From Brachypterus glaber (lineage: Eukaryota; Arthropoda; Insecta; Coleoptera; Kateretidae), in NCBI GenBank assembly GCA_958510825.1, contig OY294049.1, forward strand, positions 29,149,415 through 29,213,414: a stretch of 64,000 nt of DNA. The letters run 5' to 3'. The translations under genes were made by a program, and so were the position numbers. This document shows positions 11,902 to 23,326 of the stretch, in pieces; the stretch's first letter is position 1, and each line of letters opens with the position of its first letter. The notes beneath the pieces were generated by a model, which made no database searches, had not been told where the DNA came from, and saw only the letters and a list, made by a program, of their open reading frames with translations.

Positions 11902-14193
11902 GGATTTTCGTTAAACTTTTTTTATATTATCACCACTCTAATACTAAAAGCCTTATGCAAAAAAAAGAATTTAAAAAAAAAATTTGGCTGAGATATGATT
12001 TTTTTAAAATTTTGTAATTTTTCAATTTTTGACGATAAAGAAAACAGCTTTATTTTCAATTTATTACTATAAGTCTGATAATTTTAATCCAAATTTGATG
12101 AAATTTGGTGCACCCATGTAAACTTAGATGACAATCTTGAATTTTTTATAATTTTTTTTAATAGTGGGTTTCTGCTATTTTTCTTCTTCAAAAATATTTT
12201 TTTACGTTTTTTTATAACTATGTTTAACCCGATTTTTCGTAAAGTGCCCCCCCTACGATTTTTCTCAAATTTTGGTCAAATGTACTTCTAAGTGTCCTTT
12301 TTTCAATGACGTAAAATTTATTCTGGACAAATTAGGTTTACTATATATTTTAGCCATTTTAAATTTTTACGACAATGAGGAACTTTGCTGGAAATAGCTG
12401 TTTTACAAAAAAAGGCACATATTATTTTTTATATGTTTTTAATAGTTTAGGTCAAATGCTTCATTTTAAGACAAAAACAAAATAATTAATTGTTGGTTTT
12501 TTTTTCAAAAAAGACGTAAGTCCACAATTTTATTACTTTTTTTTTCTATGTATTATGTAGGCGTTTTTTTCTGGTGTAAACGTTAGCTTACGTTAAATAT
12601 TAAGTCTTTAACACCAAAACGTATTTTTATTTTTTTTTAACACAATATGTTTTTTTGTTTTATTTTTGATCTTAATAATGCCTGAAAGTTGGTAAACTGT
12701 CAGAGTAAGACATTATTATTTATTTCTTGTTAAAAATATGTTTATAAGAGTAAAAAAATTGCGTATGATCCAAGGACGAGAAATAATGTTGCTCGGTCGC
12801 ATGCAGAGATTGAGATATATTCCTCGTCCTTGGATCATACGCTATTTTTTTTTTTTCGCTTCTAAACATATTTTAACACAAAAAGGTAAAAGTAATAGGT
12901 AAAATTAGTTTTAATTTGGTTCTGTCAGTTATCTGACAATTTTCCATAAGGGGCCAACAAAATTTTGTTTTTGTTTTTTCAAGCACAACCGCTATACAAT
13001 TTTCCAAAAGGGAACGCCGAAGTAAAACAAAAGACAAACTGTTAACAAAATTGTCACTTTTAACTTAACAGTTCCAACCGAACAATGTCACTTTGGAATA
13101 CAAGCAAATAAAAAAATAGTTCATTATATTTTAGCGATGGATGCGCTTCACAAAAATTTAAAAGATTTTGATAAGCTTTGTATAATAATTAAAGTTAAAT
13201 AATAAGACATAAATAAATTGTAAATAAAGAATTAGTATGTTAAATAAATTAATATTTTTTAAATTAATTTTTATTAAGGATTTATCCCCGGCATAGAAAA
13301 CTTTTCTCTGAGCTGCGAATTAAAAAAAGATTTATAACAAAAAAAAAGTTTCTTACTCTGACAGTTTACCAACTTTCAGGCATTTTTAAGATCAAAAACA
13401 AAACCAAAAAACATATTGTGTTAAAAAAAAAAATAAAAATAGTTTTTGATGTTAAAGACTTAGTATTTAACGTAAGCTAACGTTTACACCAGAAAAAAAA
13501 CGCCTACAAAATATATAGAAATAAAAAAGTAATAAAATTGTGGACTTTTTTGAAAAAAAACAAAAATTAATTATTTTGCTTTTGTCTTAAAATGAAGCAT
13601 TTGACCTAAACTATTAAAAACATATAAAAAATAATATGTGCTTTTTTTTGTAGCACAATTCCTCATTGTCGTAAAAATTTAAAATGGATAAAATATATAG
13701 TAAACCCAATTTGCCCAGAATAAATTTTACGTCATTGAAAAAAGGACACTTAGAAGTACATTTGACCAAAATTTGAGAAAAATCGTAGGGGGGGCACTTT
13801 ACGAAAAATCGGGTTAAACACAGTTATAAAAAAATGTAAAAAAATATTTTTGAAGAAGCAGAAGAAGAGCAGGAATCCACTATTAAAAAAAATTATAAAA
13901 AATTCAAGATTGTCATCTAAGTTTACATGGGTGCACCAAATTTCGTCAAATTTGGATTAAAACTGTCAGACTTATAGTAATAAATTGAAAATAAAGCTGT
14001 TTTCTTTATCGTCAAAAATTGAAAAATTACAAAATTTTAAAAAAATCATATCTCAGCCAAAAATTTTTTTTTAATTCTTTTCTTTTGCATAAGGCTTTTA
14101 GTATTAGAGTGGTGATAATATAAAAAAAGTTTAACGAAAATCCGTGACATTCAATCACCAAGGTGGTATGGATTCGTACAGAAATAGCCATAT
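11852..14193. mobile_element. 2.3-kb palindromic DNA element inside the LINE
   Basis: 11852-12715 is the near-perfect reverse complement of 13347-14193, with ends reading ATATGG(G/C)TATTTCTGTA. The spacer (12716-13346) has its own hairpin: GCGTATGATCCAAGGACGAG at about 12763-12782 pairs with 12823-12842. No transposase is visible. It separates LINE ORF1 (right) from ORF2 (left). Confidence 0.85.
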
Positions 14194-14229
14194 ATAAAAA
14201 AAAATTAATATAAAAAAAATAAAAAAATA

Positions 14230-16101
14230 AAATACAAAAAATATATGTATATTTTCGTGCAGGATCTCCTGTAAGGACTTTTGGGGAGAATTGGGTAAAT
14301 TCTCCTGTAGTTGAAGTTTTGTTTCTTATGCCAGATGTTCCAGCAATTGATTGAGAGTCTTTAGAGTTAGAGCTTTGACCAAGTCTCGGCGATTGGGAGA
14401 TAATTTGGTCCATATGGGCTGAGTGATCGTAACCCAAAGAGCTCGATCTTTTCCTTTTCTGTTGCTGAACTGATTCCTGATAAGTTTTTCTATACTGCTG
14501 CTGTGGTGTATAGGCAGTGTGTCTTTGGTTAACCTCTATGACGTTTTTAGTGGTTTTGCTTTTCATTGGTGGAAATTTCTTTATTGACTCTATTACAGGT
14601 GCATTTGGTTTCAATTTAGGAAAATGTTGTTCTGCTTCATAAAAAGAAACATTGTTAAGGGTCACTTGCACCAATTTTTGGGCTGGGATTATCTCACCTA
14701 AAACGAGTTTAAGTTAAAAATGCTGCGTTCTGATTGGTCGGCCGTCAATTTAATCCAAGTTTAAAGTTAAACCATCTTTGGTGCAAGTGGCCCTAAGTGT
14801 CATATACTTGTTGATTTGGGACTGCCTTTGGTATTCTGGACATGTTTTTGCGGTTGCTATGTGTATTCCCTTGCAGAATATGCATATTAATTGGTTACTG
14901 GTGCATGCTTCATGGGTGTGTTCATTGCTACCACATTTTGAGCACCTCTGTTTACTTTTACAATTTTTTTTAGAATGTTCATATCGAAGGCAAGAAAAGC
15001 ATTGATTTACTGGAGGCATGTAAATTGAGACTTTAATGTGATACTTGTACAAGATTATCTCTTTGGGAATTTCCTTTCCTTCAAAGGTTAGGACAACTGT
15101 ACCAGAGGGGATGTAGATTGGCAATCCCTTATCATCTGATAAGAATTTACCCTCTTTGTCTTTACTACGTATATCAATTCTTCGAGCATGTATAATTTTC
15201 TTAACTGACTTACAGAAATCACTCTGAAAGTCATCCAAGCTTATGTCTTTGGGAACATCCTTAATTATTCCCTTACATGAAGTTAGGTTTATGGGTATAT
15301 ATATATGTCTTGAAATCTTCCATATCCTTGTGGTCAACAAAATTGTTTGCGTCTTTCCATGACTTGGTTGATACCGACTCTGTTAAAACCTTTTTTTAAT
15401 ATCTCGTGGACACCCTCTACTTTTTTTTGTTCTAAAATTTTTCCTAGGGTCATGCAATGGACTGCTGCGATGTTTTGCTCTTTTTTACCTTCCACTATTA
15501 CTGTGAATGAGACTGTATGAGATTCTTTGTAGTACATCTTGATAGGTTTAGGTATTTGAAGTGAATTGGGGGTTCCTTGTACTTGAGGGCCACCTAGATG
15601 TGAGTTTGTGGAAGCTTCCGGTAGATTATCATTCTTTTCTACATGAGACTGATTTGAAATTGTAACCTCCATAGGGTCTTCTTCTGATTTTCCGTTGTTT
15701 TTATTTTCTGAAGATTGCTGTGTATGGCTGGTTGAAGCTAATGGGTTAGGGGATGATTTATTAGTGTGTTATTTTAGTTCGAAGTTTAAGAAAACTTGTT
15801 TATTTTCAGTTACAAATGAGCGATGAGTTTCACCTTTTTTTTCAAGATAGACTTTTAATTCCTCCTTCATTCCCATTAAAATAAGCACGTTGTTGTTTTT
15901 ATATTGAGACGCGCTCATTTCATTTGTTATACAGTTGTTGAGTTCGGTTATCAGAGTTTTTGCACATTTAAGCGAAATGGTTTTGTTGTTTCTGATTTCC
16001 TTCAAAACTTCCTTTGCCTCCTTGGACAAACGTTTGAATGGATTGAGGGGGGCCGCTAGCAGGGCTTTAGCGACCCCCCCTTTTTGGATAGGGGGCCCCA
16101 T
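14230..16101 (-). pseudogene. I-like LINE ORF1 (gag-like nucleic-acid-binding protein)
   Basis: ATG at 16101 starts MGPPIQKGG. The protein continues in other frames at 15672-15334 and 15340-14750. Residues in the last piece form three knuckles: CFSCLRYEHSKKNC, CSKCGSNEHTHEAC and CIFCKGIHIATAKTC, the hallmark of I/Jockey-type ORF1 that binds element RNA. A Gln/Pro-rich tail lies at about 14674-14290 before the palindrome. At least three frameshifts. The N-terminal assignment rests on position and coiled-coil-like character. Confidence 0.8.
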
Positions 16102-16971
16102 ACGAGATTATATTAAGGCGGGAAGCATGCAGCAAAGATACTTGGAATTTGAGGTTATAAAACCCCGTAAGTTGAAGCGAATAGTAAATAATTAGAATCT
16201 AAGATGAAATGACTTACCCCAGAGGGATTTATGTTAAATCGCACGTAAAATTATATGAAAAAGTTATAAATTATAGAGCTAAGAAAATTGCAACCTTTAC
16301 CCAGCAAAGCTTTACCAACTCAAAAAAAATCATGTTAAAGAATAGGCGCCAAAAGCAACAGTAATTATAGGTTATGTCAAACCACAGAAAAGTCGTGACA
16401 GTAGCGCTTAAGTGCAGCTCTTTATGTCGCGTTTTGATAAACTGCGCATGCGCTGACCGTTTATCGATAATCAGGCCTATTCACATGTACCATTGAGATT
16501 GAAATTTGTGCCAATATTGACAAATATTACAAGGTCACTTACGTCAACTGAAAAATTGACCACTTTGAAAACAATATTGAAAAGATACATTGAGATTTTT
16601 TCTCAATATATTGAAATTTAACGGAAGACGTAAAACCACCTCCGCTAAATGTCAATATTGAAATTACCTAACCTACAAATTAGTTTGTTTTACAAAATAT
16701 GAATGATATATATTATATTATTAAAAAACATTTTTTTACAAAAAAAAACACCAAATATACGCTAAAACTAACGTTAACGTAAACCAAGGTCCCCTCATTA
16801 GAAAAAAGAACACCAAAGAACAAAAAACCAAAACAAACTCCGTCACGGAGAGCTGCAATTAGGCGCTTGTATCTTGACCAACGAACTAACAACTCTTCTC
16901 TCTAGAATACGCATACCGTTAATATAAAGTATCGCCAACATCTCGGTTTGTTTGTAAACAAATATTAGGTA
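16102..16971. other. Mixed repeat debris left of the errantivirus
   Basis: Contains a copy of the 126-bp short element (about 16480-16587), a degenerate copy of the AACGTTAACGTAAACCAA repeat known from 43.2-43.8 kb (about 16765-16800), and CGAACTAACAACTCTTCTCT at 16880, which reappears inverted at 29940-29965 right of the errantivirus. No gene seen. Confidence 0.65.
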
Positions 16972-17255
16972 TGTTACATATCCCCTTAAGACGCAATACC
17001 CTTTTTTTTGTTGTGATGACCTAATTTAAAATGGTGCAATATGGCGCAATTAGATGTTTATGGTACAATTAGATGTTTTTATGGAAAATTCCACAGATAT
17101 AATTATATAAATAAGATTTCAGCTCCAAATTATTCATTCATTCTTTTCTATTGTTACACTTAAGTTATTTTACTTTATAATTAATGTTAATAAAAATTTT
17201 TAAATTTTATTTTAATTCTTTTAAAAAATAAGAAATCAAAATCCAAAACGTAACA
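16972..17255 (+). repeat. Errantivirus 5' LTR (284 bp)
   Basis: TGTTACAT...CGTAACA ends. Differs from the 3' LTR (29517-29799) at few positions, which points to insertion much later than the decay of neighbouring LINEs. Drives element transcription; a TATA-like TATAATTATATAAATAAG stretch sits at about 17098-17115. Confidence 0.95.
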
Positions 17256-17275
17256 GTGGCGCAGTCGGTAGGATT
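17256..17275 (+). other. Errantivirus primer binding site, tRNA-Ser-like
   Basis: Directly after the 5' LTR the sequence reads GTGGCGCAGTCGGTAGGAT. TGGCGCAGTCG is complementary to a serine tRNA 3' end (acceptor ...CGACTGCG plus CCA), the primer class used by several insect errantiviruses. Confidence 0.8.
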
Positions 17276-17601
17276 CGCGGGACAATTTTTGTTTTTTTGT
17301 GTGAAAAAGAAGATTTTAAGACTTTCTGTGGTGAATTGAGTAGCCACAGATATTTGCTTTGGTTCCGCGAGTGTCCAACGTTGAAGAAATATCAACGGTG
17401 AATTCCAATTCCTTGTGGACGAAACCTACATCTACATGAAGTTCATCTTAATATTTGTGTAAGTTGATGTTTTTTATGCACAGCTTTGTATTTCCAATAT
17501 AATTCCTTAAATTGTTTCTCTTAGTTTGGTGATTTTTAAGGTATATCACTTGTTGTCTGTCTAATTTTATAAAATATTATTTTTATTTTATATTTTTTAA
17601 T

Positions 17602-18613
17602 ATGTCTGTCCAACCTGATTCTGGTTCAAATAATAATGGAGATCTTCCAGAAAATAATAATAATGCACCTCCTCAAGTTGAATATAGCTTAAATGAATTA
17701 TTCGAGCTTATACCCGAATACAACGGGGATCAAATATTGTTGAATTATTTTTTAAATGCCTGTGACACTGCCCATATTTAGTAACTGTTCATATTAAAAA
17801 TAAATTAAGGGGTAAAGCTTCTGAGCTTATTAATTGTAGAAACGTTGTGACATGGAATTCAATTAGGCAATTACTTGTCAGTCATTTTGGCGATGCTCGT
17901 GATTTATCGGGATTAATACATGATTTGCAACATTTAAAACAAGGTTTTAATGAAACCGCTCTTTCATATATAAATAGAGTGCAAACATTAAATGCAAAGA
18001 TTTATTCTGCTATAAACCAACAAAATTTAACTGCTGAACAAAAAAAGTGTTTATGTGTTTAGATACTTTATTAACTGTACTCGATCCCAAGATTAGGGAT
18101 ATTGTTCGAGCCTCAAATCCTCAAAATTTAATTGACGCAATTGTTCGCGTTAAACGTGAACAACAGTTGCAATATTTAGAAACACAGAGATTACAAACTC
18201 TTAGACAAAATCGTCCTAATAACAATTTTAATCGCAATAATAACTCCAATTCAAGTTTTAGGCCTAACCAAAATTATAATACAAGTAATTATAATAATTT
18301 CAATCGTCAACCAAATTCAGATTTTAATAACTACCCTAATAAAAATACGAATTTTAATCGTCCAAATAATTTTAATAATAATGTTACGTGCAATTACTGT
18401 AAAAAACCGGGTCATTCCATAGAAAATTGTTTTAAAAAACAAAATGCACAAAGATATAATTCAAATAATAATAACTCCCAAAGAGTTTATCCTCCAAATT
18501 TACCTCCTAACTCAACAAGGCAGCATCATTTAAACTCTCAGGAGAGTCAAGCCATAGCTGGCAGCTCGACTCAAGCCCTGACGTCCAGCCAGAACAGACT
18601 TTTTCAGACTTAA
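17602..18613 (+). pseudogene. Errantivirus gag
   Basis: ATG at 17602 (MSVQPDSG). The frame stops at 17779 and the rest continues at 17847-18062 and 18047-18613 in other frames. It has the Ty3/Gypsy capsid pattern (NELFELIPEYNGD, later DLSGLIHDLQHLKQGFNE), an Asn-rich stretch, and one knuckle CNYCKKPGHSIENC at about 18391-18432. Forms the particle core in intact elements. Two frameshifts, near 17770 and 18055. Unusually Asn-rich, in line with AT-rich base use. Confidence 0.9.
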
Positions 18614-18650
18614 CACAGACAGACTTAACACCCTAAACTTAGTTCAAAAA

Positions 18651-19471
18651 TTGCATATTACTAACTCTAAAAATCTTTTTTATATTAATGATTCGCAAAA
18701 AAAGTTTAAATATTTAATTGATAGTGGTGCAACAATTTCTATTTTACTGCCTCATGTATTAAAACCGTCCGATATAATAAATAAAGAAAATATTGTAATT
18801 CAAGGTATTACAGATGAACTTATTTCTATTAATAGCTCAGTATATCTTACATTTAATAATAATAATAAAACTGACCCACACAAGGTTTATATTGTGGATC
18901 TAAATATAGATTATGATGGAATTATAGGCATGGATTTTTTGGAACATTATGATTGTTCTATTGATATTAAAAATAAAATTTTACATACTAAATACCAAGA
19001 TATTCCTATGTATAAGGAGTCTGAAAATAATATTATTGCTTCTAATGGTTTACATATTCCCAATACGGGATCTGTTAATAATATTCCCATTAAGGGATCT
19101 TTGAATAAAAATATTCCCAATACGGGATCTGTTAATAATATTCCCATTAAGGGATCTTTGAATAAAAATATTCCCAATACGGGATCTGTTAATAATATTC
19201 CCATTAAGGGATCTTTGAATAAAAATATTCCCAATACGGGATCTGTTAATAATATTCCTTTCGAAGGATCTAATGAATCTTATATCCCAAATACGGGATC
19301 TCTTAGCGAATGTATTCCCTTAAATAAAATATCTGTCGGAAATAAAAGTATTTCCTTAAGAGATAATTATATTAAAAATATTGGGATCAATATTCCCTTA
19401 AGTAATGAATTTTCTAGTAACGATAACTCTACAAATAATATTTTAGTTCCTAATAATAATAATTTTGCTCA
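18651..19471 (+). pseudogene. Errantivirus pol: protease, with internal tandem repeats
   Basis: Aspartic protease with active site LIDSGATISIL (DSG triad kept) and the flap/second half ending IIGMDFL, about 90 residues. The frame follows gag in another frame, as in gag-pol frameshifting elements. The next 75 residues are a 19-residue repeat (IPNTGSVNNIPIKGSLNKN) in the linker between protease and RT. The frame is cut at 19471 by a LINE-tail insertion. Confidence 0.9.
19056..19300 (+). repeat. 57-bp in-frame minisatellite in errantivirus pol
   Basis: Units start at 19056, 19113, 19170 and 19227, exactly 57 bases apart and nearly identical, followed by degenerate half-units to about 19300. Since 57 is divisible by three the reading frame is kept. 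It also creates an antisense open frame, which is not a gene. Confidence 0.95.
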
Positions 19472-20068
19472 CCTTTAAAGATCAAGGCATCAGCACCAAA
19501 ACATCTGCAAAAATCTACAGTACGATCTGCCGTCCCATTCTTGAATATGCTTTTGTTCTTACAATCAACATCAAAAACAAAGCCAAAAATCAAATTGAAG
19601 TAGGGGAAAGAACAAGTTTACGCTCCATCACGAAGATCAGGAACCCATCAAATCCTTTATACAACCCATCCAATGCTTTACTTTACGAGAAAACAGAGTT
19701 AACTCCAATTAGTCAAAGATTAGAAAGCCTCAGACTTAAGTTTATTAACAACAGAGATAACCGAGAGAAAATCTCTTTACTTCTGAACTACGAAGAACCA
19801 ACAGCAATCCCAAAAAGAAAGAATTCCACGCTTCCTGCATACAACAGCCTACTACATTAGCTAAAATGCACTTATTTATTTTTTTTTCCTACCATAATTT
19901 ACTTACTATTTTTTTTTCCTTTATCTTTATTACTCAATTCATCTTTTTTTTTCTACTATTTACCTTTACATTGTATAATTTACATAATATAATTTTTGTA
20001 AAACTGGGCAGAAAGACTTCGGTCGTTAGCCTATTGGTGCTCCAATAAATATATTTATTATTATTATT
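19472..20068 (+). mobile_element. 5'-truncated LINE tail inserted in errantivirus pol
   Basis: Carries only the RT C-terminus (TICRPILEYAFV, then NPSNALLYEKTELTPISQRL) and a 3' UTR ending in AATAAATATA and an ATT tail. Flanked by AATAATTTTGCTCA (19458-19471) and AATAATTTTGTTCA (20069-20082), a 14-base target duplication with one change. Same family as the tail at 30.1-31.2 kb (shared NPSN-LLY-T and ISQRL). Confidence 0.9.
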
Positions 20069-20089
20069 AATAATTTTGTTCAAAAAAAA

Positions 20090-21255
20090 GGACCTGATTC
20101 TTTTCCAAAAAAAGGACCAGATATTCCAAATTTAATTTTAAATAAATCTGATAATTATATAAAAATTGAACCGCGATGTGAAAAAGTTTTCAAACTTAAG
20201 TGTAATTTGAAAAATACTGATGCAATTTGTAATAGTCCATGTTAATGAAAATGGTGAATTCTTAAGTACATTAGCTAATTCAAATGCTATTGAGAAATCT
20301 TTTATTTTACCTAGCGTAGTACTAGAACCCCTTAATGTTGAGAATCTTTATTTAATTGATGATGCTAAAAACAATACTGTTGATTATTTTGACCTTGACC
20401 GTGTAAACAAAATAAAAGAGTCATTGAGATTGTCACCTGAATAATGAAGAGTCTGAATCTGTTGTTGATATATGCACTGAATTTGCTGACATATTTTATT
20501 TTGATAATGAACCATTAACTTTTACAAATCAATCTAAACACAAAATAGATACAGGTGATTCCAGACCAATCTACGCAAAATCTTATCGGTACCCTTACGT
20601 ACATAAAGAAGAAGTTTAAAGTCAAATTAAGAAAATGTTAGATCAAAAAATAATTCAACCCTCTATTTCACCTTAGTCTAGTCCTGTTTGGGTAGTCCCC
20701 AAGAAAATGGACGCATCTGGTAAACAAAAATGGCGAGTTGTTGTTGATTATAGGAAACTTAATGAAGTAACTATAGGTGACAGATATCCTTTGCCTAATA
20801 TTTCTGATTTGTTAGACCAATTAGGAAAATGTACTTATTTCACTATTATTGATTTAGTTTCTGGTTTCCATCAAATTGAAATTGACCCCCCTGACATACC
20901 AAAGATAGCTTTCTCAGTAGAGAATGGCCATTATGAATTTACTCGTATGAGTTTCGGATTACGTAATGCCCCTTCGACTTTTCAGCGTGTTTTAGATAAC
21001 GTTCTTTTAGGGCTTTTAAATGAAAGATGTTGTGTCTATATGGACGACATTATAATTTTTTCTGCTACGCTTAACGAACATATTTTAAGATTAAAAGAAG
21101 TATTTAGTCGTTTACGTAAATTTAACTTGAAAATACAATCAGATAAATGTGAGTTTTTACGCCGTGAAGTATCTTACCTTGGACATATAATTACTGAAAA
21201 TGGCGTTAAGCCAAATCCTGAAATCTTGTATTTTAAATTTTCCATAAGCCTTTAA
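20090..21255 (+). pseudogene. Errantivirus pol: reverse transcriptase
   Basis: The segment upstream (20090-20700) holds stops at about 20620 and 20675. From 20707 the RT frame is intact: fingers [20 protein letters not shown], palm [27 protein letters not shown], and the active site [10 protein letters not shown], then [16 protein letters not shown]. It then breaks straight into the end of the RNase H domain, so most of RNase H is deleted at about 21228-21245. The RT core residues themselves look undamaged. Confidence 0.92.
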
Positions 21256-22115
21256 CATGGCTTTTCTCAATTTCTGATCCTGGTTCACGTCTTTGTCGAT
21301 GGAGGCTTAAATTAGAAGAGTATGATTATGAAATTATATATAAACCCGGTAAAATAAACAAAAACGCTGATGCTTTAAGTAGGATTCATAAATATGAGTC
21401 ACTTGAAGAGTCGTTTATTATGACTTACGAATCATTACCAAATTTTAAAAATTTTGAAAATATGTTTGATGCTTTATTTATTACTGATATTGAATCTAAG
21501 AGCAATATAGAGATCATAAATGGTGATCTTTTCAGTTCTAAATTATCTTTAGCCCATTGTGTATCAAGAGATTTTCAAATGTCTCTTGGTATTGCGAAGC
21601 AATTTAATGAAAGGTTTAAAAACGTAGATTATCTTAAATCTCTTAATAAACAAATCGGTGATGTAGCATATTTATCAATAAACAATATAAATGTTTACTA
21701 TTTAATTACTAAAGAACATTATTATGACAAACCTACGTATAAAAATATGATATCAGCTTTAAATAGTTTGAAAATGACCCTTATTGCAAATAATGATTTT
21801 AATATTGCAATACCTAAGATAGGATGCGGGTTAGATAAACTTAATTGGAATATTGTTTATAATTTAATTAAAATTATTTTACACGAAGAAAAATTTAATA
21901 TCAAAATTTACGATAACTCTAAAATCAATACATTTAAAATCTTTTATAATAATAATATTACATTATCAGATAATGAATCCGATAATGAATCTGTTCAAAC
22001 AGAAATTTTACCTGAAACAATTGAAGAAGAATTTAACATTTTTCAAGAAAAATATCAATCTATTTCTCTCTTATTGATTATTCTAAAATTTCTTACTCCA
22101 ACGAGCAATTATTAA
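21246..22115 (+). CDS. Macrodomain (OARD1/TARG1-like) encoded in errantivirus pol
   Basis: The frame begins in the end of RNase H ([16 protein letters not shown], then the tether NADALSRI) and continues unbroken into a roughly 140-residue macrodomain at about 21510-21905. Visible blocks: [43 protein letters not shown] and [13 protein letters not shown]. These match the ADP-ribose-binding fold of OARD1/TARG1; the Lys after LIT and the Asp of GCGLD correspond to the two catalytic residues known in human OARD1 (Lys84, Asp125). An acidic tail follows and a frameshift near 22060 precedes the integrase frame. Family role: removal of ADP-ribose from Glu/Asp or processing of ADP-ribose derivatives; the role here is inference. 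Confidence 0.88.
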   Translation, partial: KPLTWLFSISDPGSRLCRWRLKLEEYDYEIIYKPGKINKNADALSRIHKYESLEESFIMTYESLPNFKNFENMFDALFITDIESKSNIEIINGDLFSSKLSLAHCVSRDFQMSLGIAKQFNERFKNVDYLKSLNKQIGDVAYLSINNINVYYLITKEHYYDKPTYKNMISALNSLKMTLIANNDFNIAIPKIGCGLDKLNWNIVYNLIKIILHEEKFNIKIYDNSKINTFKIFYNNNITLSDNESDNESVQTEILPETIEEEFNIFQEKYQSISLLLIILKFLTPTSNY

Positions 22116-23155
22116 GTAAACAACATAAAGATATAATTTCAGTTTTTCAACAAGGAAATATAGAAAATCTTCATGATAAAATAATTGAAGACTTTATGGA
22201 AGCTGACCAATCATTTAGTATTGACCAGATTTGTACAGTAGCTAGTACAAGTATACCTGGTAGGACTTATTATTTAATACCTGTTTCAAAAGTAACTGAA
22301 AATGCTATAAAACACTTATTTAAACTTCTTTATGAACATAAAGAAAAATTTGATCCTAATAAAACATATTATGTTGAAAATGTAAAAAAGTTTATGGTTC
22401 CTGAAATACTCAGTTTTATTTTTGCCGATACGGAAATCAAATTTGTAATCTGTCAGGATATTATAACTCAGCCTGATCCTGATCAACAATTAATAATTGT
22501 ATCTCAATATCACGATGGTAAAAATAATTTACATCGAGGTATTAACGAAACTTTTAGGCGCGTTAGAGAAAAATATAATTGGCCAAATTTGCAAAAAGAT
22601 GTAGAAAAATATATTAAATCTTGTGAAATTTGTAATAAATTAAAAATAAATAGACAAAATAATGACCGACCATTAGTAATTACTGAAATACCTAATACTC
22701 CGTTTGAAAGAATTAATATTGATATACTAGAGGTTCCAAAATCAATTTATATTTTAATTGTTAGAGATGAATTAACCAAATTCACTCAAGGTTATCACCT
22801 TAAAAATAAATCCGCAAAAGAAGTTGTTAATACACTTCTTATTTTTTTCCAACATTTTGGTACTCCCTTAAGAATTCATTGTGACTCTGGTGGAGAGTTT
22901 CACAATCACATTATGCGTGATTTTGCAAATCTATATGACTTTAAATTAACATTTAGTTCTGTCGCTCATCCGCAATCGAATGGTTCTGCGGAACGTTTTA
23001 ATGCTACACTGACAGAAATATTTAGAGTATTTTTAAACGAATTTCCAAATAATATAATAATACATATAATAACAGTAAATGTAAAACGACAGGTTTTACT
23101 CCTTACGAATTAGTGTTCGGACATACGGCATCTAGACCCCCTGAAAAACTGTATA
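22068..23155 (+). pseudogene. Errantivirus integrase, zinc domain and catalytic core
   Basis: After a linker (ATG at 22196) the zinc domain shows H..H in YHDGKNNLHRGINE and CEICNKLK. The catalytic core has the D in NIDILEV, the D in HCDSGGEF and the E in PQSNGSAERFN, the D,D-35-E triad. The frame breaks near 23060-23110, then is cut at 23155 by the minus-strand LINE. The C-terminus continues at 26915. Confidence 0.92.
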
Positions 23156-23326
23156 GATAGATAGATAGATAGATAGATAGAGTTTATTAATCTTTCGCCA
23201 AAATAAATTGGATAGACAAGTCAAAGTAAAATATAAACATATATAAAACTTACATTCTAAATTAAAAACACATTAAAATTTTGGATTTAAAAATATTAGG
23301 AAAAAAAATACACAATAAAGGTCAAA

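Larger units (their letters stand above)
8640..16101 (-). mobile_element. I-like non-LTR retrotransposon (LINE), interrupted and decayed
   Basis: Minus-strand LINE with ORF1 (three CCHC knuckles), AP-type endonuclease, RT, RNase H and a C-terminal Cys/His domain. RNase H plus a three-knuckle ORF1 suggests the I/Nimb group. The 3' end is at about 8640-8660, a GAAGAAGAAG tail in minus sense after a GCCGATGCCAAAAATTGG block. A 2.3-kb palindrome splits it at 11852-14193. Several frameshifts and loss of the RT palm show it is dead. Confidence 0.85.

Noticed and set aside
12700..13350. Transposase inside the 2.3-kb palindrome spacer
   Set aside because: No open frame of useful length and no catalytic motif; only AT-rich sequence and a hairpin.
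18947..19234. Antisense open frame of 95 codons
   Set aside because: Mirror of the 57-bp minisatellite in pol on the opposite strand; no independent features.
19056..19300. CRISPR-like regular repeats
   Set aside because: Units are contiguous without unique spacers and lie in frame in a retroelement; the genome is eukaryotic.
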